DNA of 64,000 nt from NCBI RefSeq assembly GCF_900107745.1, contig NZ_FNRO01000024.1, positions 1 to 64,000 of the forward strand. The letters run 5' to 3'. The stretch is from Variovorax sp. YR216 (GTDB lineage: Bacteria; Pseudomonadota; Gammaproteobacteria; Burkholderiales; Burkholderiaceae_C). The translations under genes were made by a program, and so were the position numbers. The notes below the pieces were generated by a model. That model was not told the origin of the DNA. It saw nothing but the letters and a program-made list of their open reading frames with translations, and did not search any database. Shown here in pieces: positions 34,486-43,936 of this stretch (positions are counted from its first letter, which is position 1; the number at the start of each line of letters is the position of its first letter).

Positions 34486-35991
34486 TCATGCCGCCTTGCG
34501 GCGCGGCTCGTGCGCCGCGCCACTGATCTCTTCCACTACGTCGGCAAGGATCTCGAATGCCGGCCCGATCTTCTCGCTCGGCACACAGCCGTAGCCGAGC
34601 AGCAGCCCAGCCTGTGCGGCCTTGGCCGTGCTGTAGTAGGCGCTCAGCGGCCGGGCGATGATGCCGCGTTCCATGGCCTTGCGGCACACCGCCCAGTCGT
34701 CTCGCAGCTGCGGCAGGCCCAGTACCAGATGCAGGCCAGCCTCGTCACCCATCACCGGCAAGACCTTGTCGAAGCGGCGCTCCACGGCGGCGATCAGCAG
34801 ACTGCGCCGCTCGCCGTACAGGCCGCGCATGCGCCGGATATGCGAGGTGAGGTAACCCTCGTTGATGAACTCCGCCAGCACCGCCTGCTGCATCAGCTGG
34901 CCTTCGCGGTAGAGCTCGGCCAAGCCGAGCGCGAACAGGTCGGCGAGCGGCGCCGGCACGGCCATGTAACCAACGCGCATGCCGGGAAACAGGGTCTTGC
35001 TGAAACTACTCAGGTAGATCACCTGACCGTTGTTGTCCAGCCCCTGCAACGAGGCCAGCGGCCGGATGCCGAAGCGGAATTCGCTGTCGTAGTCGTCCTC
35101 GATGATCCAGCAGTTGTGCTGGCGCGCGTACTCCAGCAGCATGCGCCGCCGCGCCAGGCTCATCACCATGCCCAGCGGGTACTGGTGCGAAGGCGTACAG
35201 ATGATCAGCCGCGGCGGGCTCGCCAAGTGTTTCGCGTCGGGGTTCATGCCCTCGGCGTCGACCGGGATCGGCGTCAGCTTCAGTCCGGACGACAATAGGA
35301 TGCCACGCAGCCCCCAGTAGCACGGCTCCTCGATCCACACCTGATCGCCCACGTCACAGAGCAGGCGCACCGCCAGGTCCACCGACTGGTGGATGCCCGT
35401 GGTGATGACGATCTGCTCGGGCTGGCAGTTGGCCGAGCGGGCCACGCGCAGATAGTCGGCCAGGGCGCGGCGCAGCGGCCGGTAGCCGCCACCGGGCGCA
35501 TAAGTCAAGAGCTCGGGCTTAGGGTCGCGCCAGATGCGGGTTTGCAGGCGGTTCCATATCTTGAACGGGAACTCGGTCACGTCCGGCACGCCGGGCATGA
35601 AGGCACCCCACTGCTGTTTGGAGACGCCGCTGAGTTCGATGGTGCGCTTGCCGCGCGCCGACAGCTGGTGGCGGTCGCGCACGGCACGGCGCGGCGCGCC
35701 GCCCGGGCCTTCGTCCACGCGGTCGGGCGAAGTGTCGGCCACGTAGGTGCCGCTGCCGCTTTGGGTTTCGACGTAACCCTCGGCCAGCAGTTGCTCGTAG
35801 ACCTGGATCACGGTGTTGCGCGCAATCGAGAGATCGGCACCCAATGTGCGCGAGGACGGCAACTTGGCACCGGCGGCCAGCCGCCCGGAGAGGATGGCCT
35901 GCTGAAGCAGGCGGAACAACTGGCGGTAGGCCGGCTCCTCGGCAGCGGTGTCCAGATGTTCCAGCAACCAATCGGACAGGATGGAGTCCAT
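34486..35991 (-). CDS. MocR family regulator (GntR HTH plus aminotransferase-like domain), GabR/PdxR type
   Basis: Cytoplasmic regulator of 501 residues. The start at 35991 gives the usual MocR N-terminus. Residues 15-80 are a GntR winged helix (LPSSRTLGADLSIARNTVIQ, QSGSGTYV). Residues 120-495 are a type I aminotransferase fold with the PLP Lys332 in SSFSKTLFPGMRVGYM and the Asp in WIIEDDYDSEF. Such proteins bind PLP and an amino compound and switch genes of vitamin B6 or GABA metabolism. It is divergent from gabT with 118 bases between, so GABA control as in GabR is the natural reading. Confidence 0.92.
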   Translation of the reverse strand: MDSILSDWLLEHLDTAAEEPAYRQLFRLLQQAILSGRLAAGAKLPSSRTLGADLSIARNTVIQVYEQLLAEGYVETQSGSGTYVADTSPDRVDEGPGGAPRRAVRDRHQLSARGKRTIELSGVSKQQWGAFMPGVPDVTEFPFKIWNRLQTRIWRDPKPELLTYAPGGGYRPLRRALADYLRVARSANCQPEQIVITTGIHQSVDLAVRLLCDVGDQVWIEEPCYWGLRGILLSSGLKLTPIPVDAEGMNPDAKHLASPPRLIICTPSHQYPLGMVMSLARRRMLLEYARQHNCWIIEDDYDSEFRFGIRPLASLQGLDNNGQVIYLSSFSKTLFPGMRVGYMAVPAPLADLFALGLAELYREGQLMQQAVLAEFINEGYLTSHIRRMRGLYGERRSLLIAAVERRFDKVLPVMGDEAGLHLVLGLPQLRDDWAVCRKAMERGIIARPLSAYYSTAKAAQAGLLLGYGCVPSEKIGPAFEILADVVEEISGAAHEPRRKAA

Positions 35992-36109
35992 GCTTACCCC
36001 TAGAAAGTGGTTCCATGAGAACGCACGAAATGGCTCTTCAGTATAGGACCGAAAGTCTCGACACTCCAGCCACGCTTCAACTGATGCCAGCCGAACCGAG
36101 GACCACCCA
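35992..36109. promoter_or_regulatory. Divergent promoter region between the MocR regulator and gabT
   Basis: The 118-base gap must hold both promoters and the regulator's binding site. Two related direct elements, AAGTGGTTC (36005-36013) and AAATGGCTC (36028-36036), lie about two helical turns apart, a spacing typical of MocR operators. A -10-like TATAGG follows near 36043. These are candidates only. Confidence 0.35.
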
Positions 36110-37378
36110 ATGAACAACCAGACACTGCAACAACGCAAAGACGCCGCCACCCCGCGCGGCGTGGGCGTGATGTGCAACTTCTACGCCGACCGCGCCGAGA
36201 ACGCCGAGCTGTGGGACGTGGAAGGCCGCCGCTACATCGACTTCGGCGCCGGTATCGCCGTGCTCAACACCGGTCACCGCCACCCGAAAGTGCTCGCCGC
36301 GATCCGTTCGCAACTCGACCGTTTCACCCACACCGCCTACCAGGTCGTGCCCTACGCCTCGTACGTAGAACTGGCCGAGCGCATCAATAGCATCACGCCT
36401 GGCACCCATGCCAAGAAGACCGCGTTCTTCACGACCGGCGCCGAGGCGGTGGAAAACGCCGTCAAGATCGCCCGTGCCGCCACCGGCCGTCCCGGGGTGA
36501 TCGCCTTCGGCGGCGGCTTCCATGGCCGCACCATGCTTGGCATGGCGCTGACCGGCAAGGTCGCACCGTACAAGGTCGGCTTCGGCCCCTTCCCCGGCGA
36601 CATCTACCACGTGCCCTTCCCAAACGCGCTGCACGGCGTGACGGTGGATGCGGCACTGAAGGCCCTGCAGCAGCTGTTCAAGGCCGACATAGACGCCACC
36701 CGCGTGGCGGCCATCATCATCGAGCCGGTGCAGGGCGAAGGGGGCTTCTACATGGTGCCGCCCGAATTCATGCGCGCCCTGCGCGCGGTGTGCGACCAGA
36801 ACGGCATCCTGCTGATCGCCGACGAGGTGCAGACCGGTTTCGCCCGCACAGGCAAGCTGTTCGCCATGGAGCACTTCGACGTGCTGCCCGACCTGATGAC
36901 GCTGGCCAAGAGCCTGGCCGGCGGCATGCCGCTGTCGGCGGTGTGCGGCCGCGCCGAGCTGATGGACGCGGCGCAGCCAGGTGGCCTGGGCGGCACCTAT
37001 GCGGGCAACCCGCTGGCGGTGGCCGCGGCGCATGCCGTGCTCGACACGATCGCCGAGGAACGACTGGCCGAGCGCGCGCAAGGCCTTGGCGAAAAGCTCA
37101 AAGCCCTGCTCAACCGCATCCGCAAGGAAGTGCCGCAGATCACCGACGTGCGCGGCCCCGGCGCCATGGTGGCGGTGGAGTTCAGCCACCCCACCACCGG
37201 CGAGCCCGACGTCGAATTCCTGCGCAAGGTGCAGTCACACGCGCTGGCCCATGGCCTGCTGTTGCTGAGCTGCGGCACCTATGGCAATGTGATCCGTTTC
37301 CTGTTTCCGCTGACCATCGCCGACACCACCTTCGACGAGGCGCTGAACATCCTGGAACGCGCGCTGCGCCAAGTCTGA
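36110..37378 (+). CDS. gabT: 4-aminobutyrate aminotransferase
   Basis: Cytoplasmic class III PLP aminotransferase of 422 residues. It transfers the amino group of GABA to 2-oxoglutarate, giving succinate semialdehyde and glutamate. PLP Lys267 lies in LMTLAKSLAGGMPLSAV, Asp238 in LLIADEVQTGFARTG, Glu205 in IIEPVQGEGGF, and TGAEAVENAVKIAR is present. The N-terminal RRYIDFGAGIAVLNTGHRHP is typical of GabT. It is the first gene of the cluster that also encodes the transporter and gabD, and is divergent from the MocR regulator. Confidence 0.93.
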   Translation: MNNQTLQQRKDAATPRGVGVMCNFYADRAENAELWDVEGRRYIDFGAGIAVLNTGHRHPKVLAAIRSQLDRFTHTAYQVVPYASYVELAERINSITPGTHAKKTAFFTTGAEAVENAVKIARAATGRPGVIAFGGGFHGRTMLGMALTGKVAPYKVGFGPFPGDIYHVPFPNALHGVTVDAALKALQQLFKADIDATRVAAIIIEPVQGEGGFYMVPPEFMRALRAVCDQNGILLIADEVQTGFARTGKLFAMEHFDVLPDLMTLAKSLAGGMPLSAVCGRAELMDAAQPGGLGGTYAGNPLAVAAAHAVLDTIAEERLAERAQGLGEKLKALLNRIRKEVPQITDVRGPGAMVAVEFSHPTTGEPDVEFLRKVQSHALAHGLLLLSCGTYGNVIRFLFPLTIADTTFDEALNILERALRQV

Positions 37379-37401
37379 AGCCAACCCGGGGGACCATCAT
37401 C

Positions 37402-38511
37402 ATGCGCAACGACAACCCCAGCGACAACGACGTCCTCGTCAGCTTTCGCGGCGTGAGGAAGACCTACGATGGAGAAAACCTGGTCGTCAAACAGCTCGAC
37501 CTGGACATCTACCGTGGTGAATTCCTCACCCTGCTCGGCCCTTCGGGCTCGGGCAAGACCACCTGCCTGATGATGCTGGCCGGGTTCGAATTCCCCACCA
37601 GCGGCGAGATCCGGCTCGACGGCAAGCTGCTCAACCGCGTGCCGCCGCACAAGCGCAACATCGGCATGGTGTTCCAGAACTACGCGCTGTTCCCGCACAT
37701 GACGGTCGCCCAGAACGTGGGCTACCCTCTGCAGGTACGCGGCATCGGCGGCGAGGCGCGCCGGCGCCAGGTGCACGAAGCCTTGCAGATGGTGCGCATG
37801 GAAGCCTTCGGCGAACGTTTCCCGGCACAACTGTCGGGCGGACAGCAGCAGCGCATCGCCCTTGCCCGCGCGCTGGTGTTCAAGCCGAAGCTGGTGCTGA
37901 TGGACGAACCGCTCGGCGCGCTCGACAAGCAGCTGCGCGAGCACATGCAACTCGAACTCAAGGCGCTGCACCGCCAGCTGGGCGTGACTTTCGTCTACGT
38001 CACGCACGACCAGGGTGAGGCACTCACCATGTCGGACCGCGTGGCCGTGTTCGACCAGGGCATCATCCAGCAGATCGATCCCGTCGGCGCCTTGTATGAA
38101 ACCCCAGGCAACGCCTTCGTGGCCAGCTTTATCGGCGACAGCAACCGCCTGCAAGGCCAGATCGGCCAGCGCGACGGCGACCGCTGCACGCTGAACCTGC
38201 CCGGCGGCGACGTGCTGCGCGGCATGCGCATCGGCGAAGCGACGCCGGGCCAGGCGGCCACCGCCAGCATCCGCCCCGAACGCATGCGGCTGGTGGACAC
38301 AGCCGACACAGCGGCGGCCGGCAACATCCTGCGCGGCAGGGCCGCCGGCATCATCTATTTCGGCGACCACGTACGCCTGCAGTGCGACTTCGCCGACCAG
38401 CCGCAATGCTTCGTCAAGGTGCCACTCGACACGCCGGCGCTGGCGAGTCTCGCGCCGGGGCAGCCGGTCGCCCTCGCATTCGAACCCGCACACCTGCGCA
38501 TCTTTTCCTGA
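37402..38511 (+). CDS. ABC transporter ATP-binding protein, polyamine/GABA type (PotA-like)
   Basis: Cytoplasmic ATPase of 369 residues. Walker A GPSGSGKT at 46-53, Q-loop MVFQNYALFPHMTV, signature LSGGQQQRIALARAL from 144, Walker B VLMDEPLGALD at 165-175, and H-loop VYVTHDQGEALTM. The C-terminal TOBE-like domain (about 245-369, IRPERMRLVDTADTAA) matches PotA/spermidine-type importers. It drives uptake through the two permeases encoded downstream. The context with gabT and gabD suggests GABA or a polyamine such as putrescine as substrate. Confidence 0.93.
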   Translation: MRNDNPSDNDVLVSFRGVRKTYDGENLVVKQLDLDIYRGEFLTLLGPSGSGKTTCLMMLAGFEFPTSGEIRLDGKLLNRVPPHKRNIGMVFQNYALFPHMTVAQNVGYPLQVRGIGGEARRRQVHEALQMVRMEAFGERFPAQLSGGQQQRIALARALVFKPKLVLMDEPLGALDKQLREHMQLELKALHRQLGVTFVYVTHDQGEALTMSDRVAVFDQGIIQQIDPVGALYETPGNAFVASFIGDSNRLQGQIGQRDGDRCTLNLPGGDVLRGMRIGEATPGQAATASIRPERMRLVDTADTAAAGNILRGRAAGIIYFGDHVRLQCDFADQPQCFVKVPLDTPALASLAPGQPVALAFEPAHLRIFS

Positions 38512-38555
38512 GTCTTCTTCCCGCCGCCCCCCGCCAAAACTGAAAGGCAATCACC

Positions 38556-39590
38556 ATGCAACGCTTCACCCTCTACTCCGCCGCGGCTGCCGTGCTGCTG
38601 ACCTGTGGCTCGGTCAGTGCCAAGGACCTGACCGTCGTCAACTTCGGCGGCGCCAACGGCAATGCCCAGAAAGTGGCATTCAGCCAGCCCTTCGAGAAAC
38701 AGACCGGCAACAAGATCGTCGGTGTTGAGTACAACGGCGAACAGGCCAAGGTGAAAGCCATGGTCGAAGCCAAGCGGGTGACCTGGGACCTGGTCGAAGT
38801 GGAAACCGGCGACCTGGCGCGCGGCTGCGACGAAGGCCTGTACGAGAAGCTCGACTACAGCAAGATCGGCGCGAAGAGCAGCTTCATCCCCGGAGCCCCT
38901 CAGGAATGCGGCATCGGCATCTTCGTCTGGTCCACCGTGCTGGCCTACGACAGCGACAAGCTCAAGACCGCGCCTACCGGCTGGAAGGACTTCTGGGACG
39001 TGAAGAAGATCCCCGGCAAGCGCAGCATGCGCAAGACCGCGCTGTACAACCTCGAATTCGCCTTGATGGCCGACGGCGTGCCCGCGAAGGACGTGTACAA
39101 GGTGCTGGCCACCAAGGAAGGCGTGGACCGCGCCTTCAAGAAGCTGGACGAAATCAAGCCCTACATCCAGTGGTGGGAAGCCGGTGCCCAGCCGCCGCAG
39201 TTCCTGGTGGCTGGCGACGTGGTGATGAGCACCGCCTACAACGGCCGCATCGACGCCGCACGCCGCGAAGGCAAGGCGCTGAACGTGGTGTGGGACGGCG
39301 GCATCTATGACCTCGACTACTGGGCGATCCCCAAAGGATCCCCCAACAAGGACCTGGCCCTCGACTACATCGCCTTCAGCGTGGCGCCGGCGCAGCAGGC
39401 CGCCTATGCGAAGAACATCGCGTACGGCCCGGTAAACCAGTCCGCCATCAAGCTGCTCGACGCCAAGACCCTGGCCGACATGCCCAACGCGCCAGCCAAC
39501 AGCAAGAACGCAGTGCTGTTCGACGGCACCTTCTGGACCGACCACGGTGAAGAGCTGCAGCAGCGCTTCGCCGCTTGGGCTGCCAAGTAA
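38556..39590 (+). CDS. Periplasmic substrate-binding protein, PotD/spermidine-putrescine type
   Basis: Periplasmic protein of 344 residues with a signal peptide ending at VSAKD. It belongs to the PotD/PotF-like extracellular binding family: DLTVVNFGGANGNAQKVAFS, WDLVEVETGDLARGCDEGLY, TGWKDFWDVKKIPGKRSM and VWDGGIYDLDYWAIPKGSPN. It delivers substrate to the permeases. An AAAGGC-type ribosome-binding site is present. The ligand is probably GABA or a polyamine by context. Confidence 0.92.
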   Translation: MQRFTLYSAAAAVLLTCGSVSAKDLTVVNFGGANGNAQKVAFSQPFEKQTGNKIVGVEYNGEQAKVKAMVEAKRVTWDLVEVETGDLARGCDEGLYEKLDYSKIGAKSSFIPGAPQECGIGIFVWSTVLAYDSDKLKTAPTGWKDFWDVKKIPGKRSMRKTALYNLEFALMADGVPAKDVYKVLATKEGVDRAFKKLDEIKPYIQWWEAGAQPPQFLVAGDVVMSTAYNGRIDAARREGKALNVVWDGGIYDLDYWAIPKGSPNKDLALDYIAFSVAPAQQAAYAKNIAYGPVNQSAIKLLDAKTLADMPNAPANSKNAVLFDGTFWTDHGEELQQRFAAWAAK

Positions 39591-39616
39591 GCCGGTCACT
39601 TGTCAAGACTGCCAAG

Positions 39617-40936
39617 ATGAGCGCCGTCATCGCCCTGCCGCCATCGCCGCTGGGCGGTGCCGCGTCCGCCTCGACCATGATCGACGAACCCACCTCCACG
39701 ACAGCGACCGCCGCCAGCCAGCGGCAGCTCAAGCAGGAGCTGCGCCGCGCCGAGATGCGCAAGAGGGCATCGGCGCTCGCGCTGATCGCCCCGCTCGCGC
39801 TGTTTCTGCTGGTGGTGTTCGCCGTGCCCATCGCCGCGCTGCTGAAGCGCGCCGTGTCCAGCCCCGAAATTCCGAACGCGCTGCCGCACACAGTGGCCGT
39901 GCTCGCCAAGTGGGACCGCCGGGCTCTTCCGCCCGATGCCGCCTTCAGCGCCTTGGCCACCGACCTGGCCACTGCCCGCCAAGGCAACAGCGCGGGCGAA
40001 CTCGCCCGCCGGCTCAATAACGAGATCAGCGGCTACCGATCGCTGGTCGCCAAGACTGCGCGCGCCCTGCCGGTCGACGGTGATGCGGCACACGCCAGGG
40101 AAGCCCTGATCGCCATCGACCCGCGCTGGGGCGAGTTGCCCTACTGGCAGGCCATCGCCAAAAACAGCAGCCGCACCACGCCCTTCTTCCTGCTGGCGTC
40201 ACTCGACCTGCAACAGGACAACTTCGGCAATATCCACAAGGCTCCGCCCGAGGGCGCCATCTTCCTCGACATCTTCGGCCGCACGCTGTGGATCGGCGCG
40301 CTGACCACCGGCCTGGCGCTGCTGATCGCGTTTCCGCTGGCCTATTGGGCTTCCACCTTGCCGGCGCGCCAGGCCAACCTGGTGATGATCTGCGTGCTGA
40401 TCCCGTTCTGGACGTCGGTGCTGGTGCGCATCGCCGCCTGGGTGGTGCTGTTGCAGCAGTCGGGCCTGGTCAACACCGGGTTGATGGCGCTGGGCATCAC
40501 GAACGCGCCGCTGGCATTGCTGTTCAACCGCACCGGCGTGACCATTTCCATGGTGCACATCCTGCTGCCATTCATGATCCTGCCGCTGTACAGCGTGATG
40601 AAGTCCATTCCGCCAACCTACCAGCGCGCGGCCATCTCGCTGGGCAGCCACCCGTTCGCCGCGTTCTGGCGTGTTTACGTGCCGCAGACCTATGCCGGCA
40701 TCGCCGCCGGCGTGCTGCTGGTGTTCATCACCGCCATCGGCTACTACATCACGCCCGCGCTGCTCGGCGGGCCGGGCGACCAGATGGTGAGCTACTACAT
40801 CGCCTACTTCACCAACCAGGCCGTCAACTGGGGCATGGCCTGCGCGCTCGGCGCCCTGCTGCTGGTGGCCACACTGGTGCTGTACGCGGTCTACCAGCGC
40901 ATCTCCAAGACCAATGCCCACGCCAATGTGAGGTGA
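39617..40936 (+). CDS. ABC transporter permease, PotB-like with a large periplasmic loop
   Basis: Inner-membrane permease of 439 residues. After a 50-residue cytoplasmic N-terminus rich in Ala/Thr/Ser, TM1 (SALALIAPLALFLLVVFAVP) is followed by a loop of about 145 residues (77-222) before the usual five-helix core. The EAA-type motif for contact with the ATPase is YQRAAISLGSHPFAAFWRVY. The start at 39617 avoids overlap with the binding-protein gene; an earlier in-frame ATG at 39575 lies inside it. It pairs with the next permease. Confidence 0.92.
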   Translation: MSAVIALPPSPLGGAASASTMIDEPTSTTATAASQRQLKQELRRAEMRKRASALALIAPLALFLLVVFAVPIAALLKRAVSSPEIPNALPHTVAVLAKWDRRALPPDAAFSALATDLATARQGNSAGELARRLNNEISGYRSLVAKTARALPVDGDAAHAREALIAIDPRWGELPYWQAIAKNSSRTTPFFLLASLDLQQDNFGNIHKAPPEGAIFLDIFGRTLWIGALTTGLALLIAFPLAYWASTLPARQANLVMICVLIPFWTSVLVRIAAWVVLLQQSGLVNTGLMALGITNAPLALLFNRTGVTISMVHILLPFMILPLYSVMKSIPPTYQRAAISLGSHPFAAFWRVYVPQTYAGIAAGVLLVFITAIGYYITPALLGGPGDQMVSYYIAYFTNQAVNWGMACALGALLLVATLVLYAVYQRISKTNAHANVR

Positions 40937-40941
40937 ACCCG

Positions 40942-41775
40942 ATGCGAACGCTGCTCCCCACCTTCCCGCCCTACACCTCGCTGGTCGAACGGGTCTGGTA
41001 CTACGCACTGCGCGGCCTGTGCGCTCTGGTGCTGCTGTACCTGGTGCTGCCGATCCTGGCCATCGTGCCCCTGTCCTTCAGCGACAGCAGCTTTCTCGCC
41101 TACCCGATCACCGGCTTCTCGATGCGCTGGTACCAGAACCTGTTCGAAGCTGAGGAGTGGATGCGCGCGGCCAAGAACAGCTTCATCGTGGCACCGGCCG
41201 CAACCCTGATCGCCACGGTGCTCGGCACCTTGGCAGCCACTGGCCTCAGCAAGGCCGAGTTCAGCGGCAAGGGCCTGCTGATGGCCGTGCTGATCTCTCC
41301 GATGGTGGTGCCGGTGATCGTGGTCGGCGTGGGCATGTATCTGTTTTTCGCGCCGCTGGGCCTTTCGGACAGCTACACCGCACTGATCCTGGCCCATGCG
41401 GCACTCGGTGCGCCGTTCGTCGTCACCACCGTGCTGGCCACCCTGCAGGGCTTCAACCACAACCTGGTGCGTGCCAGCCTGAGCCTGGGCGCGGGGCGGC
41501 TTGCCACCTTCTTCCGCATCACCCTGCCGCTGATCGCGCCGGGCGTCATCTCCGGCGCGCTGTTCGCATTCGCCACCTCGTTCGACGAAGTGGTGGTCAC
41601 GCTGTTCCTGGCCGGCGCCGAGCAGGTGACGCTGCCGCGCCAGATGTTCACCGGGATCCGGGAGAACATCAGCCCGACGATTGCCGCACTGGCGACGATC
41701 CTGATCCTGTTCTCTACCTCGCTCCTGCTCGCTCTCGAATGGCTGCGCGGTCGTGCCGCCAGACGCGGAGGGTGA
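40942..41775 (+). CDS. ABC transporter permease, PotC-like
   Basis: Inner-membrane permease of 277 residues with six TM helices. The first is ALRGLCALVLLYLVLPILAI. The EAA loop is LVRASLSLGAGRLATFFRIT, with Gly where expected. Motifs such as IVPLSFSDSSFLAYPITGFS and SFDEVVVTLFLAG are characteristic of PotC. It starts six bases after the stop of the first permease, so the pair is translationally close. It completes the importer. Confidence 0.93.
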   Translation: MRTLLPTFPPYTSLVERVWYYALRGLCALVLLYLVLPILAIVPLSFSDSSFLAYPITGFSMRWYQNLFEAEEWMRAAKNSFIVAPAATLIATVLGTLAATGLSKAEFSGKGLLMAVLISPMVVPVIVVGVGMYLFFAPLGLSDSYTALILAHAALGAPFVVTTVLATLQGFNHNLVRASLSLGAGRLATFFRITLPLIAPGVISGALFAFATSFDEVVVTLFLAGAEQVTLPRQMFTGIRENISPTIAALATILILFSTSLLLALEWLRGRAARRGG

Positions 41776-41900
41776 TGCTCGCCCCCAGGCTTGCGCACTG
41801 CTTGTCGCTGGGCCACCCCCTTTGCTCGGGGGAGCCGGCAACGCCGACTCCGCGGTGTTCGCTGGAAGCCTGCGCCTCCCAACTTGATTGAAGGATTTGT

Positions 41901-43364
41901 ATGTTGAAACTCCGCAAGCCCGAACTCTTCCGCCAACGGGCCTACCTGGACGGCCGCTGGTGCGATGCAGACAGCGGCTCCAACTTCGCCGTGACGAACC
42001 CCGCTACCGGCGACGTGCTCGGGCATGTGCCCGATATGGGCGCGGCCGAAACCCGCCGCGCGATCCTGGCCGCGCAGGCCGCCTGGGCTGGCTGGCGGCG
42101 CAAGACGGCCAAGGAGCGCAGCGCCATCCTGCGCCGGTGGAATGACCTGATGCTGGCCAACGCTGAAGACCTGGCTGCCATCATGACGGCCGAACAGGGC
42201 AAGCCGCTGGCCGAAGCCAGGGGCGAAATCGCCTACGCTGCGTCGTTCATCGAGTGGTTCGCCGAAGAGGGCAAACGTGTCAACGGCGACACGCTGCAGT
42301 CGCCGGCGAGCGACAAGCGACTGCTGGTTCTGAAGGAGCCGATCGGCGTCTGCGCCGCCATCACACCCTGGAACTTCCCGGCCGCGATGATCACCCGCAA
42401 GGCCGGACCCGCATTGGCCGCCGGCTGCACCATGGTGCTCAAGCCTGCCGAAAGCACGCCGTTTTCCGCGCTCGCGCTGGCGGTGCTGGCCGAAGAGGCC
42501 GGTGTGCCGGCCGGCGTGTTCAGCGTGTTGACGGGCGATGCACGCGCCATCGGCGGCGAACTGACCGCCAACCCGATCGTGCGCAAACTCAGCTTCACCG
42601 GCTCCACCGAGGTCGGCCGCCTGCTGATGGCGCAGAGCGCATCGAGCATCAAGAAGCTGTCGCTCGAACTTGGCGGCAACGCGCCCTTCATCGTGTTCGA
42701 CGACGCCGACCTGGACGAAGCCGTGACCGGCGCCATTGCCTCCAAGTACCGCAACGCCGGCCAGACCTGCGTCTGCGCCAACCGCCTCTATGTGCAGGAC
42801 GGCGTGTACGACGCTTTCGCCGCCAAGCTCGTCAAGGCCGTGCAGGCGCTGAAGGTGGGCGCGGGCACCGAGCCCGGCGTCGAACAGGGCCCGCTGATCG
42901 ACGAAGCTGCGGTGGACAAGGTCGAGTCGCACATCGCCGACGCCCTCGCCAAGGGAGGCAAAGTGTTGACCGGCGGCAAGCGCCACCCACTCGGCCAGAC
43001 CTTCTTCGAGCCCACTGTGGTGGCCAACGCCAGCACCGACATGCTGGTGGCCCGCGAGGAAACCTTCGGCCCGCTTGCGCCGCTGTTCCGCTTCCGCACC
43101 GACGCCGAAGTGGTGCAGATGGCCAACGACACCGAGTTCGGCCTGGCCAGCTATTTCTACAGCCGCGACATCGCTCGCATCTGGCGTGTGGCCGAGGCGC
43201 TGGAGTATGGGATGGTCGGCATCAACACCGGCCTCATCTCCAATGAGGTGGCACCTTTTGGTGGCGTGAAGCAGTCGGGCCTGGGCCGCGAAGGTTCGTC
43301 ATATGGCATCGACGACTACGTGGTGGTGAAGTACCTGTGCATGGGCGGATTGAAGAGCCTTTGA
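41901..43364 (+). CDS. gabD: Succinate-semialdehyde dehydrogenase, NADP type
   Basis: Cytoplasmic aldehyde dehydrogenase of 487 residues. It oxidises succinate semialdehyde from the GabT reaction to succinate, feeding the TCA cycle. Catalytic Cys290 (NAGQTCVCANR) and Glu256 (LSLELGGNAPFIV) are present, with ITPWNFPAAMITRKAGPALA and the cofactor loop FTGSTEVGR. ACAGQTC-type neighbours and the length match GabD. It is the last gene of the gab cluster, 125 bases after the permease. Confidence 0.94.
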   Translation: MLKLRKPELFRQRAYLDGRWCDADSGSNFAVTNPATGDVLGHVPDMGAAETRRAILAAQAAWAGWRRKTAKERSAILRRWNDLMLANAEDLAAIMTAEQGKPLAEARGEIAYAASFIEWFAEEGKRVNGDTLQSPASDKRLLVLKEPIGVCAAITPWNFPAAMITRKAGPALAAGCTMVLKPAESTPFSALALAVLAEEAGVPAGVFSVLTGDARAIGGELTANPIVRKLSFTGSTEVGRLLMAQSASSIKKLSLELGGNAPFIVFDDADLDEAVTGAIASKYRNAGQTCVCANRLYVQDGVYDAFAAKLVKAVQALKVGAGTEPGVEQGPLIDEAAVDKVESHIADALAKGGKVLTGGKRHPLGQTFFEPTVVANASTDMLVAREETFGPLAPLFRFRTDAEVVQMANDTEFGLASYFYSRDIARIWRVAEALEYGMVGINTGLISNEVAPFGGVKQSGLGREGSSYGIDDYVVVKYLCMGGLKSL

Positions 43365-43936
43365 CAACCCGCAGCTTTACGGCTGCGATCCATACGAGCA
43401 TCTAATTCCTGGGGTTGTGCAACGCAGTCGCGCCGCTATGCCGCGAAATATCAAGCGATTTCCAAAGCTTGACCGACCGTCATGGCCACGCAACGCGTCG
43501 GCACCCCAAAACCAGGTAAGACTGCAAAGGGCGGCACGAAGCCGCAGTTCCGCCCTGCCCTCCGGAATGACGCTTTGCGCTGCGCTGCCGACCTAGGCCG
43601 ACGACGGGAACGCGAAGTCTGCGCTAAATGGATCACTTCCAGAGGAGCGTTCAGGTTTATGCCTAGCCGGCCGCGGGAAGACGAAATGGAGGATGATCAA
43701 GCGATGCCCAGCAATGCCGTATCGACCCGCCGTGCAGTACTCGTCATTCAACGCCGCCTCGGAAATTGGCAGCCCAGACCTGACCTTCGAAGGAGTTCGC
43801 TTCCTGGCGGCGGGTTCTAAGGCTTCCGGTCTTTTTCGTTTTCCTCGCCGCGAGCGTGGCCGCGTCACCGCGACGCGGCGCACAATGGCCTCAGCTGCCA
43901 CGTCGGCCAAGACCAGCCAGCCCTGAGGAGACCGAG
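43365..43936. other. Intergenic interval with a dispersed repeat
   Basis: No gene recognised. Repeat copy 2 lies at 43515-43583. A short hairpin CGCAGC/GCTGCG just after the gabD stop (about 43371-43386) could serve as a weak terminator. Confidence 0.4.
43515..43583 (+). repeat. Dispersed repeat, copy 2
   Basis: GTAAGACTGCAA, then GGCACGAAGC and CGCAGTTCCGCCCTGCCCTC, then CGGAATGACGCTTTGCGCTGC. It matches copy 1 (33845-33910) over nearly its whole length. It is placed between two unrelated genes. Confidence 0.8.

Noticed and set aside
34350..34530. Start of an Asp/Glu or hydantoin racemase (MRLLLINPRL)
   Set aside because: Similarity lasts ten residues only and the frame then runs antisense into the MocR gene. 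Chance cannot be excluded.
41373..42986. Long minus-strand frame across the permease and gabD genes
   Set aside because: Antisense shadow of two strongly supported genes.
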